From contig OZ245840.1 of assembly GCA_965228775.1 (NCBI GenBank), positions 124,001-188,000 on the forward strand: 64,000 nt of DNA, written 5' to 3'. How positions within the stretch are numbered: position 1 is the stretch's first letter; every line of letters begins with the position of its first letter. A model generated the notes under the pieces. That model saw nothing but the letters and a program-made list of their open reading frames with translations. It searched no databases and was not told the origin of the DNA. This document shows, piece by piece, positions 51,424 through 60,074 of the stretch. Made by a program: the position numbers and the translations under genes. The stretch comes from JANQMY01 sp965228775 (GTDB lineage Bacteria > Pseudomonadota > Alphaproteobacteria > JANQMY01).

Positions 51424-52620
51424 ATGATCCGGTTCATCCTCAATCGTTTGATATTCACCGTCGCTATCATTGCCGCAGTCGCCACAGGCCCAGCCGTGGT
51501 AACGGCGCAGGAAGTTTCCACAGCCGCTGACTATGCGGTTTTGATGGACGCCACGACCGGCAAGATCATCTATGAGAAGAATGGCGACGCGCTAATGGCG
51601 CCAGCATCGATGACAAAGCTGATGACCAGCTTGATTGTCTTCGATCGCTTAAAGAACAACGAATTATCGCTGGACGACAAGTTCTTTGTCAGCGTTAACG
51701 CTTGGAAAAAGGGCGGCTCAAAGATGTGGGTCCAAGAGGGCACGCAGATCAGGGTCGAAGATCTTCTGCGCGGCATCATCGTGCAATCGGGCAATGACGC
51801 GTGCATTGTGGTTGCGGAAGCCCTGGCCGGAACAGAATCGCGTTTTGCGGAGATGATGACCGAACGCGGGCAAGAAATCGGCCTTAAGAACACGGTCTTC
51901 AAGAACGCAACTGGCTGGCCAGACCCTGAACACCTCACCACGGCGGAAGACCTGGCAAAGATCGCTCAGTACATCGTCCAAAACTACCCGGAATATTACG
52001 ACTACTACGCCGAGGTGGAATTCACCTGGGAAGGTATCCGTCAGCCGAACCGCAATCCGCTGCTCTATATAGATGACTCCGCGGATGGTCTGAAAACCGG
52101 ACATACAGAAGCATCCGGATATGGTCTTGTGGGATCTGCCGAACGGAAAGGACGCCGTCTAATTGTCGTCGTCAACGGATTAGGTTCAGAAAAGGAACGC
52201 AAAAGCGAGTCTAAGCGCCTGTTAGATATCGGTTTTCGGGAGTTCAAGAATTACGATCTCTATGCCGCCGGCGACAAGCTGGACAAAGCCAAAATCTGGA
52301 ACGGCCGCAAGCGGTCTGTGGGATTGGAAGTTCGCGAACCCATCTCCGTGACCATGCACCGCCGGGCCCGCAAGAACATAAAGGCCGTGGTTAGCTATGA
52401 TGGCCCGCTGACAGCTCCTGTCAGTTCTACTCAGCAGGTTGCGACGCTGACGATTTCCGCCCCGGGTCTCGCCCCTCAGGAATATGCCGTTTATCCGATC
52501 GAAGACGTAAAGAAGACTGGCATGTTCGGACAAATGGGAACGGCGCTAAAACATCTGCTACTGCCGAAGCCTGAGCAAGCATCTGAAACGGCAGAAACCG
52601 CCGAAGCCGCTGATGGCTGA
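51424..52620 (+). CDS. dacA: D-alanyl-D-alanine carboxypeptidase (penicillin-binding protein 5/6 type)
   Basis: 398 residues. Signal peptide cleaved near TAQE (residue 29). The serine-protease motifs are SMTK (Ser62, Lys65), SGN at 122-124 and KTG at 224-226, and a PBP5 C-terminal domain follows (about 280-370) with a short amphipathic tail for membrane attachment. It removes the terminal D-Ala of peptidoglycan stem peptides. Its last eight bases overlap the tmk start, so the two are coupled. Confidence 0.95.
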   Translation: MIRFILNRLIFTVAIIAAVATGPAVVTAQEVSTAADYAVLMDATTGKIIYEKNGDALMAPASMTKLMTSLIVFDRLKNNELSLDDKFFVSVNAWKKGGSKMWVQEGTQIRVEDLLRGIIVQSGNDACIVVAEALAGTESRFAEMMTERGQEIGLKNTVFKNATGWPDPEHLTTAEDLAKIAQYIVQNYPEYYDYYAEVEFTWEGIRQPNRNPLLYIDDSADGLKTGHTEASGYGLVGSAERKGRRLIVVVNGLGSEKERKSESKRLLDIGFREFKNYDLYAAGDKLDKAKIWNGRKRSVGLEVREPISVTMHRRARKNIKAVVSYDGPLTAPVSSTQQVATLTISAPGLAPQEYAVYPIEDVKKTGMFGQMGTALKHLLLPKPEQASETAETAEAADG

Positions 52621-53248
52621 CATCGGCCGCTTCATTACGTTTGAAGGCGGTGAAGGGGTCGGAAAATCGACCCAAATCAAAACCTTATCGGAACATCTTA
52701 AGACAAAAGGTGTTCCACACATCGTTACGCGGGAGCCTGGCGGGTCTCCTGGCGCGGAAGAAATACGCTCACTATTGGTAACTGGCGAACCTGGGCGCTG
52801 GGATGTGACGAGCGAGACACTTCTTCTATATGCCGCGCGTCAAGATCTCCTGCAAAGCGTTATTCGGCCAGCGCTAGCAAATGGCGAATGGGTGCTGTGT
52901 GACCGGTTCTATGATTCTTCCTATGCCTATCAGGGTGTCTCCCGAGGCTTTCCGAAATCGCAACTGGATGATCTCAACCGCATCGTTGTCGGGGAAACAA
53001 AACCGGACCTGACCATTGTCATGGACATGGACCCAAAAACTGCCTTTGAGCGTATCCGGGATCGTGAAGGCAATGAGAACCGTTTCGAGAAGTTTCCCCT
53101 TGAGTGGCATGAAAAACTGGCCATGGCTTTTCGTGATATCGCCAAACAAGAACCCGATCGCTGTACAGTCGTACAAGCAGCAAATTCGCCGGACGACATC
53201 GCCGACGAGATTTGGGCATTGGTGCATTCGAGATTCCTAGAGAATTGA
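52613..53248 (+). CDS. tmk: Thymidylate kinase
   Basis: 211 residues. P-loop FEGGEGVGKSTQ at about 9-20, the DR(Y/F) motif DRFYDSSYAYQG at about 93-104, and the lid REGNENRFE. It makes dTDP from dTMP. The start is inside the dacA end, an eight-base overlap. In alphaproteobacteria tmk sits between dacA and holB, as here. Confidence 0.97.
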   Translation: MADIGRFITFEGGEGVGKSTQIKTLSEHLKTKGVPHIVTREPGGSPGAEEIRSLLVTGEPGRWDVTSETLLLYAARQDLLQSVIRPALANGEWVLCDRFYDSSYAYQGVSRGFPKSQLDDLNRIVVGETKPDLTIVMDMDPKTAFERIRDREGNENRFEKFPLEWHEKLAMAFRDIAKQEPDRCTVVQAANSPDDIADEIWALVHSRFLEN

Positions 53249-53286
53249 GTTGAAATCCGGAGCGGCGGCAGAAATAGTCCGGCCCT

Positions 53287-54378
53287 ATGGATCCTCTTGA
53301 AAGCGATCGCCTCGGCGCATTCCCCCATCCCCGCGAAGTCTACACACTGTTCGGTCACGAAGAGGCGGTGACGCGCATTAACCAAGCGCTGTCTCAAGAC
53401 CGTTTCCCACATTCTTGGCTCATCACGGGGCCAAAGGGTGTTGGCAAGGCAACCTTCGCGTATCAGGTCGCGCGGGCTCTTTTGGGGAGGAGCGACCGCA
53501 TTGGACTGGCCACTCCGGATGATCCTGTAGCCCGCCGGATCGAGGCCCTGGGCCATACGGACCTGCTTCTTCTGCGCAGGCCGTGGGATGAAAAGGCCGG
53601 GCGATTGAAAACCGCGATCACCATAGATGAGGTTCGTAAGACCGCTGGATTTTTTGGATCCCATGCCGGGGAAGGGGGCTGGCGGGTGTGTATCGTCGAC
53701 AGTGCGGACGAAATGAACCTCAACGCGGCAAATGCGCTTCTGAAGATTCTGGAGGAGCCGCCGCAACGGTCAGTGTTCTTGTTGATATCGCATAATCCCG
53801 CGCGGATCTTGCCCACCATCAAATCGCGGTGCCGGCAATTGAAGATGGGACCTCTTGAAGGTCAGACAATTGTTAACGCATTGGCCGAAAACTTCCCGGA
53901 CTTGAACGAGGCAGAGCGCAACGTTGTTGCCGCTCTTGCTGACGGCAGCATCGGATATGCGTTCCAGCTGGCTGCCGATGATGGACTGCCGCTCTATCGG
54001 GAAATCACTGAACTCATGGCGGGACTGCCGGACATTAACACGCTGCAAATTATGGACTTAGGCGAAAGACTCGCAAAGCCGGCGGCTGACCAGAATTACC
54101 GCTTGATGACGGCCTTAATGGTCCGGTTCTTGGAACGGCTCATTAAGTCCGCGGCCACACAAAGCGACGGCGCATTCTCAACCGAGCTTGAACAGCGGGT
54201 TCTCAGTCATATCTCAACCACGGGCGTTCTTGATGATTGGCTGCTGGTGTGGGAGAACCTTGGCCGCCTCTTCGCCAGGGCAGATGCGGTAGCATTGGAT
54301 AAGCGACAAGTCATCTTGTCAGCCTTCAACCAGCTCAAAAGTGTGAGTGCCGGTAACGCGCGCCCCCTGGCATTTTAG
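53287..54378 (+). CDS. holB: DNA polymerase III subunit delta'
   Basis: 363 residues. A P-loop-like GPKGVGKATF at about 42-51, and the AAA+ sensor segment DSADEMNLNAANALLKILEEPPQRSVFLLISHNPARILPTIKSRCRQL with the SRC motif, are signatures of the clamp-loader delta' subunit. It helps open and load the sliding clamp. 39 bases after tmk. Confidence 0.95.
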   Translation: MDPLESDRLGAFPHPREVYTLFGHEEAVTRINQALSQDRFPHSWLITGPKGVGKATFAYQVARALLGRSDRIGLATPDDPVARRIEALGHTDLLLLRRPWDEKAGRLKTAITIDEVRKTAGFFGSHAGEGGWRVCIVDSADEMNLNAANALLKILEEPPQRSVFLLISHNPARILPTIKSRCRQLKMGPLEGQTIVNALAENFPDLNEAERNVVAALADGSIGYAFQLAADDGLPLYREITELMAGLPDINTLQIMDLGERLAKPAADQNYRLMTALMVRFLERLIKSAATQSDGAFSTELEQRVLSHISTTGVLDDWLLVWENLGRLFARADAVALDKRQVILSAFNQLKSVSAGNARPLAF

Positions 54379-54410
54379 GCCGAATTGTTGTGCCGACCTG
54401 AGTGAACAGA

Positions 54411-55199
54411 ATGATTGTAGACAGCCATTGCCATCTGGATTTCGACAAGTTCGATGAGGACATCGACGACGTGGTGGCTCGCGCGCGGTCCGCGAAAGTC
54501 AGTCACATGCTGACCATCTCGACCACATTGGCAGGGTTCGACAAAGTATTCGGCGTTGCTCAGCGCTTTGACAATATTTACTGCAGCGTCGGCGTCCACC
54601 CGCACGAGGCGGAGCAAGAACCAGATACATCCGCCGCCGACATCATCAGCAGGTCAGAACCAGCCAAGGTGATCGGCATCGGCGAGACAGGCTTAGACTA
54701 TTACTACGACCACAGCCCTCGAGACATTCAGAAGAAATGTTTCGCCACCCATATCGAAGCTGCCCAATCCACCGGCTTGCCCCTCATCGTTCACACCAGA
54801 GATGCGGACGAGGACATGGCGTCGATCTTGTCGTCCCATATGGCCGAGAAACCCTTCAAGGGTGTTCTTCATTGTTTCAGCAGCAGCGCTGCGCTGGCAG
54901 AGACTGCGATTGAGCTTGGCCTCTACATTTCATTCTCCGGCATTCTGACCTTCAAGAATGCACAAGAACTTAGGGACATTGCTAAAACCGTTCCGGAAGA
55001 CAAGCTGCTGGTAGAAACAGACGCGCCATTTTTGGCGCCCATTCCCCATCGCGGTAAGCGAAACGAACCTTCCTTTGTGGTCCACACATTGAACCAGCTT
55101 TCAGAGATACGGGGCATGACGCCGGACACGATGGCCGAGCTCACCACACGGAACTTTTTCGAGCTGTTCGATAAAGCTGTCCCGCAGGAAACTGTTTGA
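54411..55199 (+). CDS. tatD: TatD-family metal-dependent hydrolase
   Basis: 262 residues from the ATG at 54411 (GAG nine bases upstream; a GTG at 54402 is an alternative). The metal ligands are clear: HCHLDFDKF at the start, GETGLDYYYDHSP, IVHTRDADED, LHCFSSS and ETDAPFLAP. TatD proteins are 3'-5' DNases or D-aminoacyl-tRNA-like deacylases. The stop overlaps the next start by one base (TGATG). In many alphaproteobacteria metG lies between holB and tatD; here only 32 bases separate them. Confidence 0.95.
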   Translation: MIVDSHCHLDFDKFDEDIDDVVARARSAKVSHMLTISTTLAGFDKVFGVAQRFDNIYCSVGVHPHEAEQEPDTSAADIISRSEPAKVIGIGETGLDYYYDHSPRDIQKKCFATHIEAAQSTGLPLIVHTRDADEDMASILSSHMAEKPFKGVLHCFSSSAALAETAIELGLYISFSGILTFKNAQELRDIAKTVPEDKLLVETDAPFLAPIPHRGKRNEPSFVVHTLNQLSEIRGMTPDTMAELTTRNFFELFDKAVPQETV

Positions 55200-56014
55200 T
55201 GGATCGGCCATTTTACCGCTTCACCGTCCTTGGCTGCGGATCTTCCGGCGGCGTGCCGCGCATTGGTGGACATTGGGGCGCATGTGATCCCGATGAGCCG
55301 AAGAACCGTCGGCGCCGCTGTTCGCTATTGGTGGAAAGATTTGGTGATAAACCGGAACCCACCACTGTTCTGATCGACACGTCGCCGGATATCCGGGAAC
55401 AGCTTCTTGATGCCAATGTGTCGAAGATCGATGCGGTGCTTTACACCCATGAGCATGCGGATCAAATGCATGGCATTGATGATTTGCGCATGGTGGCCAT
55501 CAATATGTGGCGCCGGGTCGATGTTTATGCCGACAAAAGAACCCATCAGGTGATGATGGACCGTTTTGGTTACTGCTTCAAAACGCCGCCGGGCAGCGAT
55601 TATCCGCCGATCCTGTCCGACCATCTCATTGATGACGACTTGACACCGATCGTGGTCGACGGCGCAGGGGGGCCCATTGAGGCCGTCCCGTTTTGGCAAG
55701 ATCATGGCCGGATCGAAAGCCTCGGCTTCCGGATTGGAAACCTTGCCTATTCCAGCGATGCGGTTGGCATTCCGGATGAAAGCTTCAACCTTCTCAACGG
55801 CCTGGACTGCTGGATTGTGGATGCCTTGCGCTATACACGGCATCCGACCCATGCCAACGTGGACATGGCCCTGGAATGGATCGCACGGGCGCAGCCAAAA
55901 CAGGGTGTGCTGACGAATTTGCATGTGGATCTGGATTATCAGACTCTTTCATCCACATTGCCGGCGGGCGTCACACCTGCCTTTGACGGCATGACCATAG
56001 AAATTCCCGCTTGA
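55199..56014 (+). CDS. MBL-fold metallo-hydrolase (PhnP-like)
   Basis: 271 residues from the ATG at 55199. The metal motif THEHADQMHG (HxHxDxxH), GCGSSGGVPRIGGHWGACDP at the N-terminus and the later DALRY and HANVDMA segments fit the PhnP/lipoate-associated cyclic-phosphodiesterase branch of the MBL superfamily. It likely cleaves a phosphodiester, substrate unknown. It is coupled on both sides by TGATG junctions, with tatD and the GNAT gene. Confidence 0.92.
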   Translation: MDRPFYRFTVLGCGSSGGVPRIGGHWGACDPDEPKNRRRRCSLLVERFGDKPEPTTVLIDTSPDIREQLLDANVSKIDAVLYTHEHADQMHGIDDLRMVAINMWRRVDVYADKRTHQVMMDRFGYCFKTPPGSDYPPILSDHLIDDDLTPIVVDGAGGPIEAVPFWQDHGRIESLGFRIGNLAYSSDAVGIPDESFNLLNGLDCWIVDALRYTRHPTHANVDMALEWIARAQPKQGVLTNLHVDLDYQTLSSTLPAGVTPAFDGMTIEIPA

Positions 56015-56442
56015 TGAGAGTTCTCAAGCCGGTCGATTGGCAAAAAGGACCTTTCACCGTCAGTACAGATCCTGCTCGGCTAGATAAGAACCGGCTCCTG
56101 CATGAGCTCGGCCAGACCTATTGGGCACAAGAACTTCCCCCGGAGCTTATCTGGCAGTCGATTGAAGGAGCGATCCCGTTCGGGCTTTATGATGGGAAAA
56201 AGGGGCAGATCGGTTTTACGCGCGTTGCCACGGATGCGGCCCGCTTTGCTTGGGTTAGCGACGTCTATGTCAATGAAGCATGGCAAGGGAAGGGGCTTGG
56301 CGTCTGGTTGATGGAGTGCATGCTCGCTCACCCGGACCTCCAAACCATCCGCCGCTGGATGCTAGCGACCGACGATGCATTCTCGTTCTATGAACGCTTC
56401 GGGTTTCAGCGTATTGCCGACACCAAATATATGGTTCGCTGA
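56014..56442 (+). CDS. GNAT-family N-acetyltransferase
   Basis: 142 residues from the ATG at 56014, overlapping the MBL gene stop by one base. The acetyl-CoA-binding motif is VSDVYVNEAWQGKGLGVWLMECML (the Q/R-x-x-G-x-G/A pattern). LLHELGQTYWAQELPPELIWQSIEGAIPFGLY is a known N-terminal arrangement for a small GNAT subgroup. The acceptor is unknown. Last gene of the rlpA-to-GNAT group; it is convergent with the hybrid kinase, with 15 bases between. Confidence 0.88.
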   Translation: MRVLKPVDWQKGPFTVSTDPARLDKNRLLHELGQTYWAQELPPELIWQSIEGAIPFGLYDGKKGQIGFTRVATDAARFAWVSDVYVNEAWQGKGLGVWLMECMLAHPDLQTIRRWMLATDDAFSFYERFGFQRIADTKYMVR

Positions 56443-56457
56443 ATTTGCCGATATACC

Positions 56458-58527
56458 CTAAGCGACACTCACATTGTCCGTACGGGTTAGAAATTGTTCC
56501 ACGGTCGCAATCAACCGTTCCACATTGATGGGCTTAGCAATGTATCCCGTTGCACCCACATTGAGATATTCCTCCCGTTGGCCTGCCAAGGCATTAGCGG
56601 TGAGAACCAAAATCGGCAACTCCGCGTAAGATCTTCCTGACTGACGGATACGTTTGATGGCCTCATCACCCGTCATCACGGGCATATTGATATCCATCAG
56701 AATAAGATCGAAGCTTTCTTCTTCAAGCCGGTCCAACGCTTCCTGCCCGTTTTCAACCACTACAGGCCGGACACCATCAATGAATTCCAGAGCTTCAAGT
56801 AGCATCTCCTGATTAACGGTATTATCTTCCGCGATCAGAATATTGAATAAACCCGACGGCGCCTTTTCGCCGATAGGTGCTTCAGCTAAAGGCTTTTGGG
56901 CAATGGTTTCAATGATTTGCGGCTGTTCCTTTTTCGCTTTTTGCAAGGGCAGGGTAAACCAGAAGGTCGATCCCTTACTCAATTCGCTATCAACACCGAT
57001 TTCGCCTTCCATGAGGCCGACGAGGTCACTGGAAATCGCCAGCCCCAAACCGGTCCCCCCATGCTTTCGGGTGGCCGATCCGTCAGCCTGAGTGAACCGT
57101 CCAAAAACCGCTTTTAGCTGATCCGCCGCAATACCGGGGCCCGTATCGGTCACCGAGAATTTTACAAACCCACTTTCCAAGCGGGTTGCCTTTACGGTGA
57201 CGCCCCCTTCATCGGTGAACTTAACGGCATTGCCTGTCAGGTTGATCAGCACCTGGCGAATTCTTTTTTCATCGCCAAGAAACGTTACGTCGCCTTCGAT
57301 TAAGCACGCAGACGTTAGACCTATGTTCTTTTGCTTGGCGATCCCGGTAACAGCTTCTTCCGCTTGCTGAAGGAGGGACCTTAAGTCGAACGGCTCGTTC
57401 TCAAGTTTCATGAGGCCGGATTCGATCTTCGAAATATCGAGCACATCGTTGATGATGGACAGCAAGGAGTCGCCGGACGACCGGATCGTGGAAAGTTGTC
57501 TTTTTTGTTTTTCGTTGAGATCCGACCGCTGAAGGATCTGGGCCATGCCGAGTATGCCGTTCAATGGCGTCCGAATTTCGTGACTCATATTTGCGAGGAA
57601 CTCGGATTTCAGACTATTAGCCGCAACAGCCTCATCTGTCTTGATTTGAAGCTCTTTCGTTGTTTCCTCGACCCGCCGCTGCAGCTCATCATTCATGGTC
57701 TCTTTGATCTTCGCATATTTGGCAATCCGCATCAGAAGCGTCGAGACAATCACCACGAGCAAAATCGACAAGCTCAGCAAGGCAAGGGCAATATTTCGCG
57801 ACAGGCTGGATTTATCTTCGATCTCAAGGGAAAATCTCTCCAAGGCTTCTTCAGCCGGGGCCAGAGACGAGGCAATCGACGCCGTCGTCGCCCTCAATGC
57901 CTTGTCGATCTTTGTTTGTGAAAGCTTGAGCAGACGAAAATGTCGTTCTAATTGCCTCTTTTTTTGGTCGCTCTCAATGCCGGACAGGAGTCCTGTAAGT
58001 CCGGCATCGAGAGGACCTGGCACCTCATGAAGTAACGATGAGATACCGGAATTCTCTGTTCCTTTATAAAGCTGAAATAGACGCAAGGTTTCCGACACAG
58101 AAGCCCGGCCGTCACTGTGTTCCAAACGCTTTTCGATATTCGTTTGCAGATAAGCCTTGCTGTTGCGGACAATGGCTAAATTCGTTTTGAAGATCTCGAT
58201 ATTTTTGTTCACGCTGCCCAATCCAGCTTTTGTCTGTTCAAGAAGCTCCGGGCTAATCGCTTCGAGGTTTACACAAAGATCCATCAACAGGTCTTCTAAC
58301 CTGCGCTGCATGGCCGTCAGTTCAAAGAAAGACCACGAGCGCCCATAATTCAGGTCCATAAGCTCTTTCTGCATTTCGGCCTGATAGACTTCTGCCTGTC
58401 TGAGAATGCCCTTGAGCTCCGCCTGCTCAGACTTGTCTACCGTGGTGGCCTTGAGCAAGGTCCAGCTGGCAAAAGTCAATACAATGGTAATGATAGGAAC
58501 GGCGGCGAAGATTCGATGGTCTTTCAT
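56458..58527 (-). CDS. Hybrid sensor histidine kinase with periplasmic sensor and C-terminal receiver
   Basis: 689 residues. Membrane helices at about 7-27 and 245-268 enclose a roughly 215-residue all-helical periplasmic sensor that I do not match to a known ligand-binding domain. The HisKA box is FLANMSHEIRTPLNGILG, the HATPase domain ends GGTGLGLAISSDLV, and the receiver carries the phosphoacceptor in LILMDINMPVMTG. The start codon overlaps the stop of the cytochrome c peroxidase gene upstream (ATGA), so both are coupled. Periplasmic redox or peroxide sensing is a plausible inference from that pairing. Confidence 0.9.
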   Translation of the reverse strand: MKDHRIFAAVPIITIVLTFASWTLLKATTVDKSEQAELKGILRQAEVYQAEMQKELMDLNYGRSWSFFELTAMQRRLEDLLMDLCVNLEAISPELLEQTKAGLGSVNKNIEIFKTNLAIVRNSKAYLQTNIEKRLEHSDGRASVSETLRLFQLYKGTENSGISSLLHEVPGPLDAGLTGLLSGIESDQKKRQLERHFRLLKLSQTKIDKALRATTASIASSLAPAEEALERFSLEIEDKSSLSRNIALALLSLSILLVVIVSTLLMRIAKYAKIKETMNDELQRRVEETTKELQIKTDEAVAANSLKSEFLANMSHEIRTPLNGILGMAQILQRSDLNEKQKRQLSTIRSSGDSLLSIINDVLDISKIESGLMKLENEPFDLRSLLQQAEEAVTGIAKQKNIGLTSACLIEGDVTFLGDEKRIRQVLINLTGNAVKFTDEGGVTVKATRLESGFVKFSVTDTGPGIAADQLKAVFGRFTQADGSATRKHGGTGLGLAISSDLVGLMEGEIGVDSELSKGSTFWFTLPLQKAKKEQPQIIETIAQKPLAEAPIGEKAPSGLFNILIAEDNTVNQEMLLEALEFIDGVRPVVVENGQEALDRLEEESFDLILMDINMPVMTGDEAIKRIRQSGRSYAELPILVLTANALAGQREEYLNVGATGYIAKPINVERLIATVEQFLTRTDNVSVA

Positions 58528-59597
58528 TGTTTCATCCTCTCATCCGCCGCGCTTTCGCTCCGAAATCTCTGTCCCGTTAATGAATGCAAGAATGCAATGA
58601 TGTCATCCTCATCATTCTGTGAAAGCTCGTGTCCCAATTGAAAATCACTCATGATACGGACTGCCTGGCGCAAAGTTTCTCCAGAGCCATTGTGAAAATA
58701 GGGACCGGTCACTTCCACGTTTCGCAGAGACGGAACCTTGAATAGTGTCTCCGGGTCTTCTTCATGCGGATAGTCCTTAAATACGCCGAACTTCTGAAAC
58801 AGATTGCCGCCGAATAGCGGGCCCTGATGACAGGACACACAGCCAAGGTCGATAAAGGCATTCATGCCGCGTCGGGACTGTGCCGTCATTGCTTGAGCAT
58901 CGCCTGATACGAAATGATCGAATGGTGCATCATCCGTCACCAGTGACCTTTCGAATTCGGCGATCGCTTGCTTAATTCGCTCCGGCGTTGCTTCGCCACC
59001 ATCGAACAGGCGGTTGAACGCGCCGACATATTCTTGGCGGGCTGATACGCGTTCCAAAATGAGAGACCAGTTCGACCCCATCTCATCTGGATGCGAGATT
59101 GGCCCTTCTACTTGTTCCTCAAGGGAGGACGCGCGTCCGTCCCAGAAGAACGCCACATGACCGACCAGGTTAAAGACCGTGGGGCTGTTTCGGGTTCCTG
59201 GCTTGCCCGAAATGCCGATGGCAAGCGGCACATTGTCATCGCCCCCTTCATCCAACCGATGGCAGGAAGCACAGCTAATCTCGCCGTTTTCGGACAGGCC
59301 CGGGTCATGAAAAAGCGCCGATCCCAAATCCACCAAACCATCATTCAGACGTTCCGGTCGTAAGAGTTTACCGAAGAATGTTCGGGCCTTTGCCAGATCC
59401 CGCTCTAAGGATAAGTCTGACGCCCCCGTCGATGCCGCTTCTGCCTCAATTGGTTGAATGATCGAGATCGCAGCCGATGTGTGTTTGTTTTCTGAAGCCT
59501 GAGCCGAGAAAAATTCAAAGTTCCACAAACTCACAAGCGCCACAGCCAAAACAAATCGCCTTGCGCAAACCAGAAAATCGCTCGTTGTTGCAAACAA
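58524..59597 (-). CDS. Di-haem cytochrome c peroxidase / MauG-family protein
   Basis: About 357 residues from a TTG at 59597; the frame is open further, to an ATG at 59687 that would share bases with the response regulator start. A signal peptide (FVLAVALVSLWNFEFFSAQA) makes it periplasmic. Two haem motifs are present, CASCH at 109-113 and CVSCH at 253-257. The usual SLRNVEVTGPYFHNGSGETLRQAV segment follows. Such proteins reduce H2O2 or, in MauG, modify a partner. The start is uncertain, so the N-terminus should be treated with caution. It is coupled to the hybrid kinase. Confidence 0.88.
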   Translation of the reverse strand: MFATTSDFLVCARRFVLAVALVSLWNFEFFSAQASENKHTSAAISIIQPIEAEAASTGASDLSLERDLAKARTFFGKLLRPERLNDGLVDLGSALFHDPGLSENGEISCASCHRLDEGGDDNVPLAIGISGKPGTRNSPTVFNLVGHVAFFWDGRASSLEEQVEGPISHPDEMGSNWSLILERVSARQEYVGAFNRLFDGGEATPERIKQAIAEFERSLVTDDAPFDHFVSGDAQAMTAQSRRGMNAFIDLGCVSCHQGPLFGGNLFQKFGVFKDYPHEEDPETLFKVPSLRNVEVTGPYFHNGSGETLRQAVRIMSDFQLGHELSQNDEDDIIAFLHSLTGQRFRSESAADERMKQ

Positions 59598-59685
59598 CAG
59601 CTCAATACGTTCCGCGTGCGTATTAAGAGTTGCGAAACCTCGGTCATTAGATACTCGGCGGCGTAACGCAAGATCAGGAGATATC

Positions 59686-60051
59686 ATGGCAAAGTGTTTG
59701 ATCGTGGAAGACAATGCCGTCAATCGCGAGATCTTCATCGAGGTATTGTCTGAGAGTGCGCATTCAATTGTCGAAGCTTGTGATGGAAGGGAAGCCATCG
59801 ACGCGATTGATGCAGAGGAATTTGATCTGATCGTTCTAGACTTGCATATGCCGGAAGTCGACGGTTTTACAGTCGGTAAACATGCACGTAACTCAGAGAC
59901 CAACAAGGACACGAAGATCTTGGTCGTTTCCGCAGCGGATGGTAGCGAGCTTGCGCGTACACGGAACGAGTTCAACGCCGATGCTGTGGTTCGCAAGCCT
60001 CTGGATGTAGACGAATTCATCACCGTCTCCGACAAGCTTCTATCGCACTAG
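59686..60051 (+). CDS. Single-domain response regulator
   Basis: 121 residues, one receiver domain only. Phosphoacceptor Asp52 (LIVLDLHMPEVDG), the acidic pair Glu8/Asp9 and the conserved Lys104 (VRKPLD) are present. It has no output domain, as in DivK or CheY-type proteins, so it must act by protein contact or phosphotransfer. GGAG precedes the ATG. It is divergent from the peroxidase and hybrid kinase, which could be its partner, and convergent with the degenerate GGDEF-EAL-like gene. Confidence 0.92.
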   Translation: MAKCLIVEDNAVNREIFIEVLSESAHSIVEACDGREAIDAIDAEEFDLIVLDLHMPEVDGFTVGKHARNSETNKDTKILVVSAADGSELARTRNEFNADAVVRKPLDVDEFITVSDKLLSH

Positions 60052-60074
60052 AACGTGTGCACACGGCATCTATG

